From assembly GCA_031550725.1 (NCBI GenBank), contig JAVBOH010000008.1, forward strand, positions 434,001 through 498,000: DNA of 64,000 bases, read 5' to 3'. The translations under genes were made by a program, and so were the position numbers. A model generated the notes under the pieces. That model was given only the letters and a program-made list of their open reading frames with translations. It was not told the DNA's origin and searched no databases. Positions 8,558-17,457 of the stretch are shown here, piece after piece. This stretch comes from UBA946 sp031550725. Lineage in GTDB: Bacteria > Bacillota > Clostridia > Oscillospirales > Ruminococcaceae. Numbering within the stretch: the stretch's first letter is position 1; every line of letters starts with the position of its first letter.

Positions 8558-9484
8558 TTAATTTTCTAAAGAAGCCAATGCCTTCTCAAGAGTTTTAGTA
8601 TTTTCAACATTTACAGCATTTACACCCTTAAGGGTTTTCTTAACAAGCCCTGTCAAAACCTTATTAGGTCCTAGTTCTATAAAATTATTATACCCTAATT
8701 CTTCTAATTTTGCAAGTTCAGATGTAAATTTAACAGAAGAAACTATATGTTTTGCCAATTTTTGTGGCATATCGGAGATATCGGTTAGTTCATCTCCGAT
8801 TAAATTTGAGAAAAACTTAACATTTGGAGCATTAAATTTGAAGTCTTTAACGGCAGCTTCAAATTCATCAGCAGCAGATCGCATTAGCTCAGAATGAAAT
8901 GCAGCGGCAACATTAAGCTTCATAGCCTTTGCGCCAAGCCCTGTAAATTTTTCAGCAGCAGCGGCACAAGCATCATTTTCACCCGCAATAACAGTCTGTG
9001 CGGTGGAATTATAGTTTACAGGCACAACATAGCCGTCAGTATCTTCGCATACCTTTTCAATTTCTTTAGCATCCAAGCCAATAATAGCATACATTGAGCC
9101 GCTGTTCATTTCAGCAGCTTTCTGCATAGCAGCAGCTCTTGCCTTGATAATCTTAACGCCATCCTCAAGTGATATCATTCCAGCAGCTACCATAGCGGCA
9201 TATTCACCCAGTGAATGTCCTGCAACAGCTGAAAACTCCACTCCGTTAATTTTCATTGCCTCAAATGAAGCTAAAGAGCAAGCCATTATAGCAGGCTGCG
9301 AAACACTTGTCTTTGATAATTCTTCATCTGTGCCATTAAAGCTAACTTCTGCCAAGTCAAATCCTAAAATTTCACTTGCAGTTTTATATATATCATTAAT
9401 CTGCGGATATTTTTCCGCTAACTCTTTGCCCATTCCTGCATATTGTGAGCCTTGTCCTGAAAATAAAAATACTGTTTTGTTCAT
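8558..9484 (-). CDS. fabD: Malonyl-CoA:ACP transacylase
   Basis: Transfers malonyl from CoA to acyl carrier protein to supply the elongation substrate of type II fatty acid synthesis. Motifs: GQGSQYAGMG near the N-terminus, nucleophile Ser91 in GHSLGEYAAM, Arg116 (malonate carboxylate) and catalytic His197 in AAAFHS. Full length at 308 residues. In most clostridia fabD sits inside the fab operon; here it is inverted, facing away from fabH and followed by aroE. Confidence 0.95.
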   Translation of the reverse strand: MNKTVFLFSGQGSQYAGMGKELAEKYPQINDIYKTASEILGFDLAEVSFNGTDEELSKTSVSQPAIMACSLASFEAMKINGVEFSAVAGHSLGEYAAMVAAGMISLEDGVKIIKARAAAMQKAAEMNSGSMYAIIGLDAKEIEKVCEDTDGYVVPVNYNSTAQTVIAGENDACAAAAEKFTGLGAKAMKLNVAAAFHSELMRSAADEFEAAVKDFKFNAPNVKFFSNLIGDELTDISDMPQKLAKHIVSSVKFTSELAKLEELGYNNFIELGPNKVLTGLVKKTLKGVNAVNVENTKTLEKALASLEN

Positions 9485-9596
9485 AAAAATTAATTATCCT
9501 TTCTACTAAAAACCAAATTTTTAGGGGTTATACAGCAATAAATTACATATAATTACATATATGTTAATATATAAGAAAATAAATTGCTAAAAGCTG

Positions 9597-9625
9597 TTGA
9601 CAACAAGCTTAAAACGTATTACAAT
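9597..9625 (+). promoter_or_regulatory. Sigma-A promoter of the fabH gene
   Basis: TTGACA (9597-9602), 17-base spacer, TACAAT (9620-9625). Only one base from full consensus, about 85 bases upstream of the fabH start. Confidence 0.8.
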
Positions 9626-9709
9626 ATCTATATATTGCTTTTTTATGCTGTACTTATAAATTTAATATAACATAAAATTTGCAGAATTACAAGACGGAGG
9701 TAAAATATT

Positions 9710-10720
9710 TTGTTTGGAATTAACATATTGGGTACTGGTTCATATCTTCCAAAGCTTACTGTTGATAACGAAATGATGTCAGAAATCGTTGAAACAAATG
9801 ATGAGTGGATATCCACAAGAACAGGAATAAGCACACGTCATATGGTTAATGGTGAAACGACATGGTATATGGGAGCAATGGCTGCAAAGCAGGCTATTGA
9901 ATGTGCTAAGATTGACCCTAAGGAGATAGGTTTAATTATAGATACAACTATAACAAATGATTTTTATACACCCTCTGTTTCCTGTGTAATACAGAATGAA
10001 ATTGGTGCTTTCGGAGCAGCTGCATTTGACTTGAATGCTGCTTGCTCAGGCTTTGTTTATGCTTTAGATACTGCAAAAAGATTTCTTCAGACAGATGAAA
10101 ACTTGAAATATGCACTTGTAGTTGCAAATGAAATGCTTTCAAGCCTTACAAATTATGATGACAGGTCAACCTGTATTCTTTTTGGTGACGGTGCAGCAGC
10201 ATTTATTGTTGAACTCTCGGAAAAATTTTATACAAGCTATCTTTCGGCAGATGGCAGCGGCGGAAAGTCATTATATGCAAAGGTAAATCACAAACATCAT
10301 CCTTTTTATAATAAGGATGGCACTGCTGATGATTTTACCGCAGAGCTGATGAAAGAATATACATCCGATGATTTCGGTTTTATTCAGGATGGCAAGGCTG
10401 TTTATAAGTTTGCTACTCAAGCTCTGCCGACAGCTGCACAGAAAGCCGCAGAAAAAGCAGGGATAACCGTTGACGAGATTGACTGGTTTATTCCGCATCA
10501 GGCTAATATAAGAATTATCGAAACTGCTGCTAAGAATATCGGTGTTTCAATGGATAAGTTTATTGTTAATCTTCATAAAATTGGAAATACATCAAGCTCA
10601 ACAATACCTCTTGCTTTTGATGAGGCTGTTAAGGATGGACGCATTAAGCGTGGCGATAAATGCTGTCTTGTTGGCTTTGGTGCAGGACTTACTATGGGCT
10701 GTGTTATTATAGATTATTAA
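9710..10720 (+). CDS. fabH: Beta-ketoacyl-ACP synthase III
   Basis: Condenses acetyl- or branched acyl-CoA with malonyl-ACP to start fatty acid chains. Catalytic triad Cys112 (LNAACSG), His263 (FIPHQANIR) and Asn293 (IGNTSSS) is intact; 336 residues is normal length. Translation most likely begins at TTG 9710, because GGAGG at 9696-9700 is nine bases upstream and the conserved N-terminal sequence (INILGTGSYLP) follows directly. It opens the plus-strand fatty acid cluster and has its own strong promoter. A 142-base gap with another promoter separates it from fabG. Confidence 0.95.
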   Translation: MFGINILGTGSYLPKLTVDNEMMSEIVETNDEWISTRTGISTRHMVNGETTWYMGAMAAKQAIECAKIDPKEIGLIIDTTITNDFYTPSVSCVIQNEIGAFGAAAFDLNAACSGFVYALDTAKRFLQTDENLKYALVVANEMLSSLTNYDDRSTCILFGDGAAAFIVELSEKFYTSYLSADGSGGKSLYAKVNHKHHPFYNKDGTADDFTAELMKEYTSDDFGFIQDGKAVYKFATQALPTAAQKAAEKAGITVDEIDWFIPHQANIRIIETAAKNIGVSMDKFIVNLHKIGNTSSSTIPLAFDEAVKDGRIKRGDKCCLVGFGAGLTMGCVIIDY

Positions 10721-10791
10721 TTGGATTTTTTAGTATAATTATTTAATATAAATGTTTTTGTTAAAATCTATGTATTTTTAATAAATTTTGC

Positions 10792-10821
10792 TTGCATAGA
10801 GTATACTCTAACGCTTATAAT
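10792..10821 (+). promoter_or_regulatory. Promoter before fabG with a 14-bp palindrome in the spacer
   Basis: TTGCAT (10792-10797), 18-base spacer, TATAAT (10816-10821). The spacer and the last base of the -35 form the perfect palindrome TAGAGTATACTCTA (10797-10810), a position where a dimeric repressor would block RNA polymerase. The palindrome does not match the FabT consensus I know. Confidence 0.6.
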
Positions 10822-10862
10822 TAAAAGGGATTATTTTTAAGTTAAGGAAGGAAAGATTTAAT

Positions 10863-11612
10863 ATGGCAAAAACTGCATTGATAACAGGTGCTTCAAGGGG
10901 CATTGGAGCTGCTATTGCACTTCGTCTTGCTAAGGACGGATTTAATATTGCCCTTAACGATTTGAATGAGGGTATGTTTACAGATAATGATATAAAAGAC
11001 AATGTCTTGGATAAATGTCGTGAATATGGTGTAGAAGCAGAAATTTTCTGCTGTGATGTTTCAAAATATGAGGACTGCGAGAACATGGTTAAGGCTGTTA
11101 AGGAGCGTTTCGGCACTATTGATGCACTTATCAACAATGCTGGCATCACTCGTGATGGTCTTATGGCAAGAATGTCCGAGGAGCAGTATGATATGGTTAT
11201 TGCTGTTAATCAGAAAAGTGTTTTCAACATGATGAAGCATGGTGGAAATGTTATGATGCGTCAGAAGTCAGGCAAAATTGTTAATCTTGCATCTGTTGCA
11301 GGACTTTATGGTAATCCAGGTCAGATAAACTATTCTGCATCAAAGGCTGCTATAATTGGCATGACAAAGACTATTGCAAAGGAGCTAGGTTCAAGAGGTA
11401 TTAATGTTAATGCTGTTGCACCAGGATTTATTCAGACACCTATGACTGATAAGCTTACTGATGAGCAAAAGGCTAAAATGCTTGACATGGTTGCTATGAA
11501 GCGTTATGGTCAGACCCATGAAATTGCTGGAGTTGTTTCATTCCTTGTATCAGAGGATTCATCCTATGTTACTGGTCAGACTATTGAAATTTCCGGCGGA
11601 CTTTCAATGTAA
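10863..11612 (+). CDS. fabG: 3-oxoacyl-ACP reductase
   Basis: NADPH-dependent reduction of beta-ketoacyl-ACP. Short-chain dehydrogenase with TGASRGIGAAIA (cofactor loop), NNAG (residues 91-94) and catalytic Ser144, Tyr157, Lys161 (YSASK). At 249 residues it is full length. AAGGAAGGA precedes the ATG. Gap of 51 bases to fabF, so the two are likely co-transcribed. Confidence 0.94.
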   Translation: MAKTALITGASRGIGAAIALRLAKDGFNIALNDLNEGMFTDNDIKDNVLDKCREYGVEAEIFCCDVSKYEDCENMVKAVKERFGTIDALINNAGITRDGLMARMSEEQYDMVIAVNQKSVFNMMKHGGNVMMRQKSGKIVNLASVAGLYGNPGQINYSASKAAIIGMTKTIAKELGSRGINVNAVAPGFIQTPMTDKLTDEQKAKMLDMVAMKRYGQTHEIAGVVSFLVSEDSSYVTGQTIEISGGLSM

Positions 11613-11663
11613 AAACATATACTATTGTATTAACATATATAAGGTAAACAGAAAGGATATTTT

Positions 11664-12902
11664 ATGAAAAGAGTTGTTATAACTGGTATGGGTGTGGTTT
11701 CACCTGTTGGAAATACAGTTGATGAATTTTGGGCAAGCCTTAAGGCAGGAAAACACGGCTTTGAGCTGCTTGGAGATACTGTATCACCTGATTTTGAAGT
11801 TAAAATTGCCGCTCCTGTTAAAAACTTTGAAGCTGAAAAATATTTAGATAAAAAAGAGCAGAAAAGAGTAGATAAATTCACTCAGTTTGCCGTATATTCA
11901 GCACTTGATGCACTTGCTGACAGCGGTACAGACTTTAAGGATTTAGACCCATACAGAGCAGGTGTTATTTTTGGTGTAGGCATAGGCGGACTTGAGCTTA
12001 CTATGTCTGAACACGCTAAGTATCTTGAAAAAGGTCCTAACAGGGTTTCGGTTTTCTATGTTCCTATGATGATTGCCAACATGGCTGCAGGAACTATCGC
12101 TATGAAAACAGGCTTTAAGGGTGCTAACTATTGTGCAACGACAGCTTGTGCTTCCGCTACACATTCTATCGGTGAAGCTTTCCGCAAAATTAAGGATGGC
12201 TACCTTGATGTTTGTATCGCTGGCGGTACAGAGTCTTGTATCACTGAATTTACTCTTGCAGGCTTTAATAACATGAAAGCACTTTCTCGTTCAGAGGATG
12301 TTGACAGAGCGTCCATTCCTTTTGATGCTGAAAGAAATGGCTTTGTTCTCGGTGAGGGCAGCGGTGCACTAATTCTTGAGGAGCTTGAGCACGCAAAGGC
12401 TCGTGGTGCTAAGATTTATGCTGAAATCTGTGGTTATGGTGCTACTGATGATGCATATCATATGACTTCTCCATCTCCAGAGGGTGATGCTGCTGGTGAG
12501 GGTATGCGTCTTGCATACACTGAGGCAGGTCTTGCCGCTGAAGATATTAATTATATCAATGCTCATGGTACTTCAACTGGTCTTAATGACAAGTATGAAA
12601 CCATTGCAATTAAGAAAGCACTTGGTGAGGATGCGGCTAAAAAAGTTGTTATCAACTCAACTAAGTCTATGACTGGGCATTTGCTTGGTGCGGCAGGTGC
12701 AGTTGAAGCTATTGCTACTGCACTTTCTATAAAGGACGATTTTGTTACACAGACAATCGGATTTAAGGTAGCTGACCCTGAGTGTGACCTTGATTATTGT
12801 ACTGATGGCAACCGTCAGATGACTGTAAATGCCGCTTTGTCAAACAGCCTAGGATTTGGCGGTCATAATGCCACTATTTGTTTGAAGAAATATGTTGATT
12901 AA
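11664..12902 (+). CDS. fabF: Beta-ketoacyl-ACP synthase II
   Basis: Elongating condensing enzyme of type II fatty acid synthesis. Cys162 (ATTACASATH), His301 (NAHGTSTGLND) and His339 (SMTGHLLGAAGA) form the Cys-His-His site typical of FabF/FabB; GFGGHN is near the C-terminus. Length 412 residues is usual. AAAGGA lies eight bases before the ATG. The following gap to accB carries two palindromic repeats. Confidence 0.95.
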   Translation: MKRVVITGMGVVSPVGNTVDEFWASLKAGKHGFELLGDTVSPDFEVKIAAPVKNFEAEKYLDKKEQKRVDKFTQFAVYSALDALADSGTDFKDLDPYRAGVIFGVGIGGLELTMSEHAKYLEKGPNRVSVFYVPMMIANMAAGTIAMKTGFKGANYCATTACASATHSIGEAFRKIKDGYLDVCIAGGTESCITEFTLAGFNNMKALSRSEDVDRASIPFDAERNGFVLGEGSGALILEELEHAKARGAKIYAEICGYGATDDAYHMTSPSPEGDAAGEGMRLAYTEAGLAAEDINYINAHGTSTGLNDKYETIAIKKALGEDAAKKVVINSTKSMTGHLLGAAGAVEAIATALSIKDDFVTQTIGFKVADPECDLDYCTDGNRQMTVNAALSNSLGFGGHNATICLKKYVD

Positions 12903-12929
12903 TTACATTAATTTTGTAGTATCTCTTGT

Positions 12930-13052
12930 CATCTAAAACTTGAGATTGTTATGTAGGGGCGATTATTAATCGCCCGCAAAGAATCGAGAAATTACGGGCG
13001 ATTGCTAATCGCCCCTACAAAAATACATTCACATAACGTAAAGATTTAGATG
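12930..13052. repeat. Palindromic repeat family 2, copy 1
   Basis: Outer arms CATCTAAA / TTTAGATG and an inner element with TGTAGGGGCGATT...AATCGCCCCTACA ends (12952-13019). The whole unit can fold as one long hairpin. Confidence 0.75.
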
Positions 13053-13061
13053 AAATAAGGT

Positions 13062-13129
13062 AGTAGGGGCGAACTGTATTAACCCGATGTATGCCGAATT
13101 TAACGGGCGAACAATGTTCGAATCTACAA
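13062..13129. repeat. Palindromic repeat family 2, copy 2 (degenerate)
   Basis: Begins AGTAGGGGCGAAC and ends GTTCGAATCTACA, with an inner AACCCG / CGGG pairing. Directly after copy 1. Confidence 0.6.
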
Positions 13130-13174
13130 TAATAATTATCAAATGCAATAAATGTTCGAAAGGAATATGTTATA

Positions 13175-13654
13175 ATGGATAAAATTTATAATATGGTTGA
13201 AATTGAAACGATTGAGGCTCTTGCTAAGATTGTTAAGGATAATGATTTAGGCGAAATTACTCTTGTTGATGGTGGAAAGACTATCACCGTAAAGGGTAAA
13301 AAATGTTCTCCTCCACCTCCAATGATGATGGGCGGTATGCCGCAAATGGCTATGCCTGCTGTACTTAACGAAGTATCAGTATCAGCAAATGCTGCTCCTG
13401 CTGCACCAAAGGCACTTGACGGAAATGTTGTCAAAGCACCTATCGTTGGTACTTTCTATTCAGCATCCGCTCCTGACAAGCCACCGTTTGTCAGCGTTGG
13501 ACAGAGTGTTAAAAAGGGCGATGTACTTATGATTATCGAGTCAATGAAGCTTATGAACGAGGTTCAGAGTGAATTTGACGGCGTTGTAACAGATATTCTT
13601 GTTAAGAATGCTGAGGCTGTTGAATTTGACCAGCCTATTATGGTTATAAAATAA
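13175..13654 (+). CDS. accB: Biotin carboxyl carrier protein of acetyl-CoA carboxylase
   Basis: Carries carboxybiotin between biotin carboxylase and carboxyltransferase. The C-terminal biotinyl domain (about residues 84-159) has Lys125 in ESMKLMNEV, where the more common motif is AMKM. The N-terminal helix region and an Ala/Pro/Met-rich linker (residues 44-85) are typical. AAAGGA precedes the ATG. Confidence 0.94.
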   Translation: MDKIYNMVEIETIEALAKIVKDNDLGEITLVDGGKTITVKGKKCSPPPPMMMGGMPQMAMPAVLNEVSVSANAAPAAPKALDGNVVKAPIVGTFYSASAPDKPPFVSVGQSVKKGDVLMIIESMKLMNEVQSEFDGVVTDILVKNAEAVEFDQPIMVIK

Positions 13655-13673
13655 TATTAATCAGAAATATTTA

Positions 13674-13756
13674 TGTAGGGAGCGACGCCCTCGTCGCTCC
13701 GAGAACAGCACGTTAGGTATTGGAAAAACGGAGCGACGAGGGCGTCGCTCCCTACA
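13674..13756. repeat. Palindromic repeat family 2, copy 3 (perfect 28-bp arms)
   Basis: Arms 13674-13701 and 13729-13756 are exact reverse complements, beginning TGTAGGGAGCGACG, with a 27-base loop. The right arm shares 25 of 26 bases with the copy at 24.96 kb. Confidence 0.85.
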
Positions 13757-13785
13757 AACAATATAATAATACGGAGGACGTTTAA

Positions 13786-14217
13786 ATGGCAGTTCTTTTA
13801 AATCAAGAACAAATTAAAGAGATTATTCCGCACCGTGACCCATTTTTGCTCATAGACGAGGTTTTAGAGCTTGAGGAGGGTAAACGCTGTGTTGCTATGA
13901 AGCATATTAAGGCAGACGACTTTTGGTTTAAGGGACATTTTCCTGAGTACCCTGTTGTGCCTGGCGTTTTGATGGTTGAAATGCTTGCTCAGGCAGGCTG
14001 TGTTGCTATGCTTACTCTGCCTGAAAATAAGGGGAAAATCGGATTTTTCGGCAGTATTAAAGAGGCTAAATTTCGCCGTCAGGTTGTTCCTGGAGATGAC
14101 CTTTTGCTTGAGGTTGAAATTATCAAGGTTAAAGGTCCTGTTGGCGTTGGCAAGGGTATTGCCACTGTGAATGGTGAAAAGGCTGTTGTGGCTGAAATTA
14201 CTTTTGCATTGAAATAA
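13786..14217 (+). CDS. fabZ: 3-hydroxyacyl-ACP dehydratase
   Basis: Dehydrates beta-hydroxyacyl-ACP to trans-2-enoyl-ACP. Hot-dog fold protein of 143 residues with HRDPFLLID, catalytic His51 in GHFPEYPVVPG and Glu65 in MVEMLAQAG. GGAGG lies nine bases before the ATG. Set between accB and accC as in many Firmicutes. Confidence 0.95.
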   Translation: MAVLLNQEQIKEIIPHRDPFLLIDEVLELEEGKRCVAMKHIKADDFWFKGHFPEYPVVPGVLMVEMLAQAGCVAMLTLPENKGKIGFFGSIKEAKFRRQVVPGDDLLLEVEIIKVKGPVGVGKGIATVNGEKAVVAEITFALK

Positions 14218-14230
14218 TAGATAAATTTAT

Positions 14231-14324
14231 AGTAGGGGTCGTGCATCCAAATCCAATTGAAATTGGATTAACGCCCCGTAAATAATCAGTATGCCACGGG
14301 CTGTCGAGGACGCCAGCCCCTACA
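14231..14324. repeat. Palindromic repeat family 2, copy 4 (degenerate)
   Basis: Starts AGTAGGGGTCGTG and ends CCAGCCCCTACA, with internal small hairpins such as ATCCAATTGAAATTGGAT. It lies in the fabZ-accC gap, where a longer accC frame would wrongly translate it. Confidence 0.65.
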
Positions 14325-14383
14325 AATATGGTTTATATGCAAATGGATGTCAATACACCTATCTGCATGAAAGAGGTTTTCAT

Positions 14384-15733
14384 ATGTTTAATAAAGTTCT
14401 AATTGCTAACCGTGGCGAAATTGCTGTACGTGTTATTCGTGCTTGTCGTGAGCTTGGCATTAAGACGGTTGCTGTGTTTTCAACGGCTGACCGTTCGGCT
14501 CTCCATGCTCAAATTGCCGATGAGGCTGTTTGTATTGGCCCTGCTGCTACAAAAGACAGCTATTTGAACGAAAAAGCTATTATTGCTGCTTGTGAAATAA
14601 CTGGTGCTGAGGCTATTCACCCAGGGTTTGGTTTTTTATCAGAAAATGCTGCATTCTCTCGTAATTGTAAAAAATGTGGTATAAATTTTATTGGTCCTGC
14701 ACCTGAATCAATAGATATGCTTGGTGACAAGGCATCCGCTAAGGTTGAAATGAAAAAGGCTGGAGTTCCTGTTATCCCAGGGTCTGACGGTGCTGTTAAG
14801 ACTATGGAAGAAGCTATTCGACTTGCAAAAGAAGAAATAGGTTTTCCTCTTATGGTAAAAGCATCTGCTGGCGGCGGCGGACGTGGTATCCGCATGGTTG
14901 AAAAAATTGAGGATTTAGAAAATGCTATTACTGCTGCAAAGCAGGAGGCTTTAAATTTCTTCGGTGATGACAGCATTTACATGGAGAAATTTATTGTAAA
15001 TCCTAAGCATATTGAGTTTCAGATTATTGGTGATAAGCATGGTAATGTTGTACACTTAGGTGAACGTGACTGCTCAATGCAAAGACGTAACCAAAAGGTT
15101 TTGGAGGAAACTCCATCTACTATAATGACACCTGAGCTTCGTGACAGGATGGGTAAGGCTGCTGTTGCTGCTGCTAAGGTTTGCGGTTATTATAACGCTG
15201 GTACAATAGAATTTCTTGTTGATGCAAACGGCAAGGACTTCTATTTCATGGAAATGAACACTCGTATTCAGGTTGAACACCCTATTACAGAGGCTGTAAC
15301 TGGTATCGACCTTGTTAAAACTCAGATTAAAATTGCTTTCGGTGAGGAGCTTCCTTTTAAGCAGGAGGATATCGTTTTGCGTGGTCACTCTATTGAGTGC
15401 CGAATTAATGCCGAAAGTCCTGAACATAACTTCCGCCCTAGCCCTGGAAAGATTAACTCACTTCATATGCCAGGCGGTCCTGGGGTGCGCATTGACGGCG
15501 CTGTTTATCAGGGATATACTATCACTCCTTATTATGACAGCATGGTTGCAAAGCTTATTGTTCATGCACCTACTCGTGAGGATGCCATTGCTAAGATGAA
15601 ATGGGCTTTGGCTGAATTTATCGTTGAAGGTGTTGACACTAATATTGACTTCCAGCTTGACCTTATCCGTGACCCTGTTTTTGAGGAGGGTAAATATGAT
15701 ATTGGTTACCTTGGACGTAAAATGAAATTATAA
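14384..15733 (+). CDS. accC: Biotin carboxylase subunit of acetyl-CoA carboxylase
   Basis: ATP-dependent carboxylation of the biotin on AccB. Starts with the conserved FNKVLIANRGEIAVRV; ATP-grasp landmarks are KASAGGGGRGIR, the EKF.....H.E.Q region and the MNTRIQVEHPITE segment. At 449 residues it is normal length. Although the frame is open from 14291, the 31 extra codons translate repeat copy 4, and AGAGG seven bases before ATG 14384 marks the true start. Confidence 0.96.
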   Translation: MFNKVLIANRGEIAVRVIRACRELGIKTVAVFSTADRSALHAQIADEAVCIGPAATKDSYLNEKAIIAACEITGAEAIHPGFGFLSENAAFSRNCKKCGINFIGPAPESIDMLGDKASAKVEMKKAGVPVIPGSDGAVKTMEEAIRLAKEEIGFPLMVKASAGGGGRGIRMVEKIEDLENAITAAKQEALNFFGDDSIYMEKFIVNPKHIEFQIIGDKHGNVVHLGERDCSMQRRNQKVLEETPSTIMTPELRDRMGKAAVAAAKVCGYYNAGTIEFLVDANGKDFYFMEMNTRIQVEHPITEAVTGIDLVKTQIKIAFGEELPFKQEDIVLRGHSIECRINAESPEHNFRPSPGKINSLHMPGGPGVRIDGAVYQGYTITPYYDSMVAKLIVHAPTREDAIAKMKWALAEFIVEGVDTNIDFQLDLIRDPVFEEGKYDIGYLGRKMKL

Positions 15734-15741
15734 TAATATCT

Positions 15742-15770
15742 TGTAGGGACACCATATATGGTGTCCGTCA
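15742..15770. repeat. Palindromic repeat family 2, copy 5 (half element)
   Basis: TGTAGG followed by the perfect 20-base palindrome at 15747-15766 (GGACACC...GGTGTCC). A related half element lies at 36446-36468. Confidence 0.6.
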
Positions 15771-15808
15771 ATTATCACATTTTCATATTTTTAGGGGGGT
15801 GTATGTAA

Positions 15809-16522
15809 ATGGCAAAGCAAAGGTGTCCTATTTGTAATGGCAAGGTTTATCTTGAATATTGTGAGGACTGCGGATATCGTGTACCTAATGAGGAAACGAT
15901 AAGTTCACAGTATAACTATGACCCAACCGACTATCCTGTACCTGATATTGAGGAAATAAAATCGCCTGAAATTCAAAGTCCGCCTGAATATGTACCACTT
16001 TCCTATGAGCCGCATAAATCTAAAGATGATATACCGGATATATCCGATTTACAGCCTGCGCCTAAAATTGAGGTTATATCTTCGGATGAAACCGAAATAA
16101 ATCCATATGCCCAAAAGCTAAAGGATTTTACGCCTTATGATAATGGCGGATGGCAGAAATCATCTGCTAGTAATGCATCAAATCAAAGACAAAAGGATAT
16201 CGATACTGGCATATATAAAACGCCTTCAAATCAGAGCTCATCACAAAATCAAAACAACGAAAATCCTTATGCAAATAAGAATTTTACGCCATATAACAAC
16301 AGTTCATATGGCTCGGATGAGGGGTCTTTCGGACAGTTTATCAAAGATGAATGGTTCAAACTAATATTTATCTTCATTGGCAGCTTTATGGGTATCATCT
16401 GGTGTGTTATTCTGGGGAATTTGTATAAATCCAAAAGTGAGCCTAAGTATACAAATTATAGAAAGTACTTATCTACAATTCTCATTATTCGTGTTATACT
16501 AATGATTTTTATTCACTTTTAG
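15809..16522 (+). CDS. Zinc-ribbon membrane protein of unknown function
   Basis: N-terminal zinc ribbon with Cys6, Cys9, Cys18 and Cys21 (CPIC and CEDC), then about 150 polar, Pro/Ser/Asn-rich residues, probably disordered, and two C-terminal membrane segments (about 188-208 and 219-237). Not a known fatty acid enzyme. It sits between accC and accD in the same direction, with a strong AGGGGGG ribosome binding site eight bases upstream and 35 bases to accD, so it is co-expressed with the carboxylase. A sensor or scaffold role is speculation. Confidence 0.75.
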   Translation: MAKQRCPICNGKVYLEYCEDCGYRVPNEETISSQYNYDPTDYPVPDIEEIKSPEIQSPPEYVPLSYEPHKSKDDIPDISDLQPAPKIEVISSDETEINPYAQKLKDFTPYDNGGWQKSSASNASNQRQKDIDTGIYKTPSNQSSSQNQNNENPYANKNFTPYNNSSYGSDEGSFGQFIKDEWFKLIFIFIGSFMGIIWCVILGNLYKSKSEPKYTNYRKYLSTILIIRVILMIFIHF

Positions 16523-16557
16523 TATACTGTATTTCACATAAAAAGGAGCGATAAACA

Positions 16558-17457
16558 TTGTCACTTGAAGATTTATTTAACGTGGTAAAAACTCGTTTTA
16601 ATGACAGCTCAGCTGATGATTCGGCTGAAACAAAATCCGATAAAGAAAAATCGTCTGCGGTTGAAGTACCTGCTGACTTGCTTTTTAAATGCCCAAGGTG
16701 TTCAAGCGTTGTCATGACAGATGAGTTTATTAAAAACCTTAAGGTGTGCCCTAGCTGTAATTATCATTCGAGAATTTCAGCATTTGAACGCCTTAGAATT
16801 ATTGCTGACCCTGGCAGTTTTCAAGAATTTGATGCTGATATGCGCAGTAAAAATCCTATTGATTTCCCTGAATATGAGGAAAAACAGGATAAACTAAGAA
16901 GTGCAACAGGTCTTAATGACGCTATCATTACAGGTGAATGCACTATCCGCAAGGAGCGCTGTGTAATTGGTGTTATGGATTCACGCTATATGATGGCATC
17001 AATGGGCAGTGTTGTTGGTGAGAAAATTACACGTGCTTTTGAATTTGCGACAGAAAATAAGCTCCCTGTTATCATGTTTACTGCCTCTGGCGGTGCTAGA
17101 ATGCAGGAGGGTATTGTTTCACTCATGCAGATGGCTAAGACAAGCGGCGCTGTGGCTCGTCATTCCGATGCAGGCTTACTTTATATTACCGTTATGACAG
17201 ACCCTACCACAGGCGGTGTAACAGCCTCATTTGCCTCACTTGGTGATATCATTATCGCTGAGCCTAAGGTGCTTATCGGCTTTGCAGGACGTCGTGTTAT
17301 CGAGGGTACAATCAAGCAAAGACTTCCTGAGGACTTCCAGTCCGCTGAATTTCAGCTTGAACATGGCTTTGTTGATATGATTTCTGAGCGTAAATCCATG
17401 CGACGTGACATCGCTCACATTATCAAGCTGCATAAGAATGTAGGAGGTGTTAAGTGA
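16558..17457 (+). CDS. accD: Acetyl-CoA carboxylase carboxyltransferase, beta subunit
   Basis: With AccA, transfers carboxyl from biotin to acetyl-CoA to give malonyl-CoA. Contains the zinc ribbon Cys45, Cys48, Cys64, Cys67 and the crotonase-like core with TASGGARMQEG. Length 299 residues is normal. Start is TTG 16558 with AAGGAG nine bases upstream. Its stop overlaps the accA start (TGATG), implying coupled translation and equal subunit amounts. Confidence 0.95.
   Translation: MSLEDLFNVVKTRFNDSSADDSAETKSDKEKSSAVEVPADLLFKCPRCSSVVMTDEFIKNLKVCPSCNYHSRISAFERLRIIADPGSFQEFDADMRSKNPIDFPEYEEKQDKLRSATGLNDAIITGECTIRKERCVIGVMDSRYMMASMGSVVGEKITRAFEFATENKLPVIMFTASGGARMQEGIVSLMQMAKTSGAVARHSDAGLLYITVMTDPTTGGVTASFASLGDIIIAEPKVLIGFAGRRVIEGTIKQRLPEDFQSAEFQLEHGFVDMISERKSMRRDIAHIIKLHKNVGGVK

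Noticed and set aside
12952..13129. CRISPR array
   Set aside because: Repeat units are palindromic, differ in length and are not separated by uniform spacers; no cas gene in the window.
14291..14383. N-terminal extension of accC
   Set aside because: The extra codons are repeat copy 4; the conserved protein starts at 14384 behind AGAGG.
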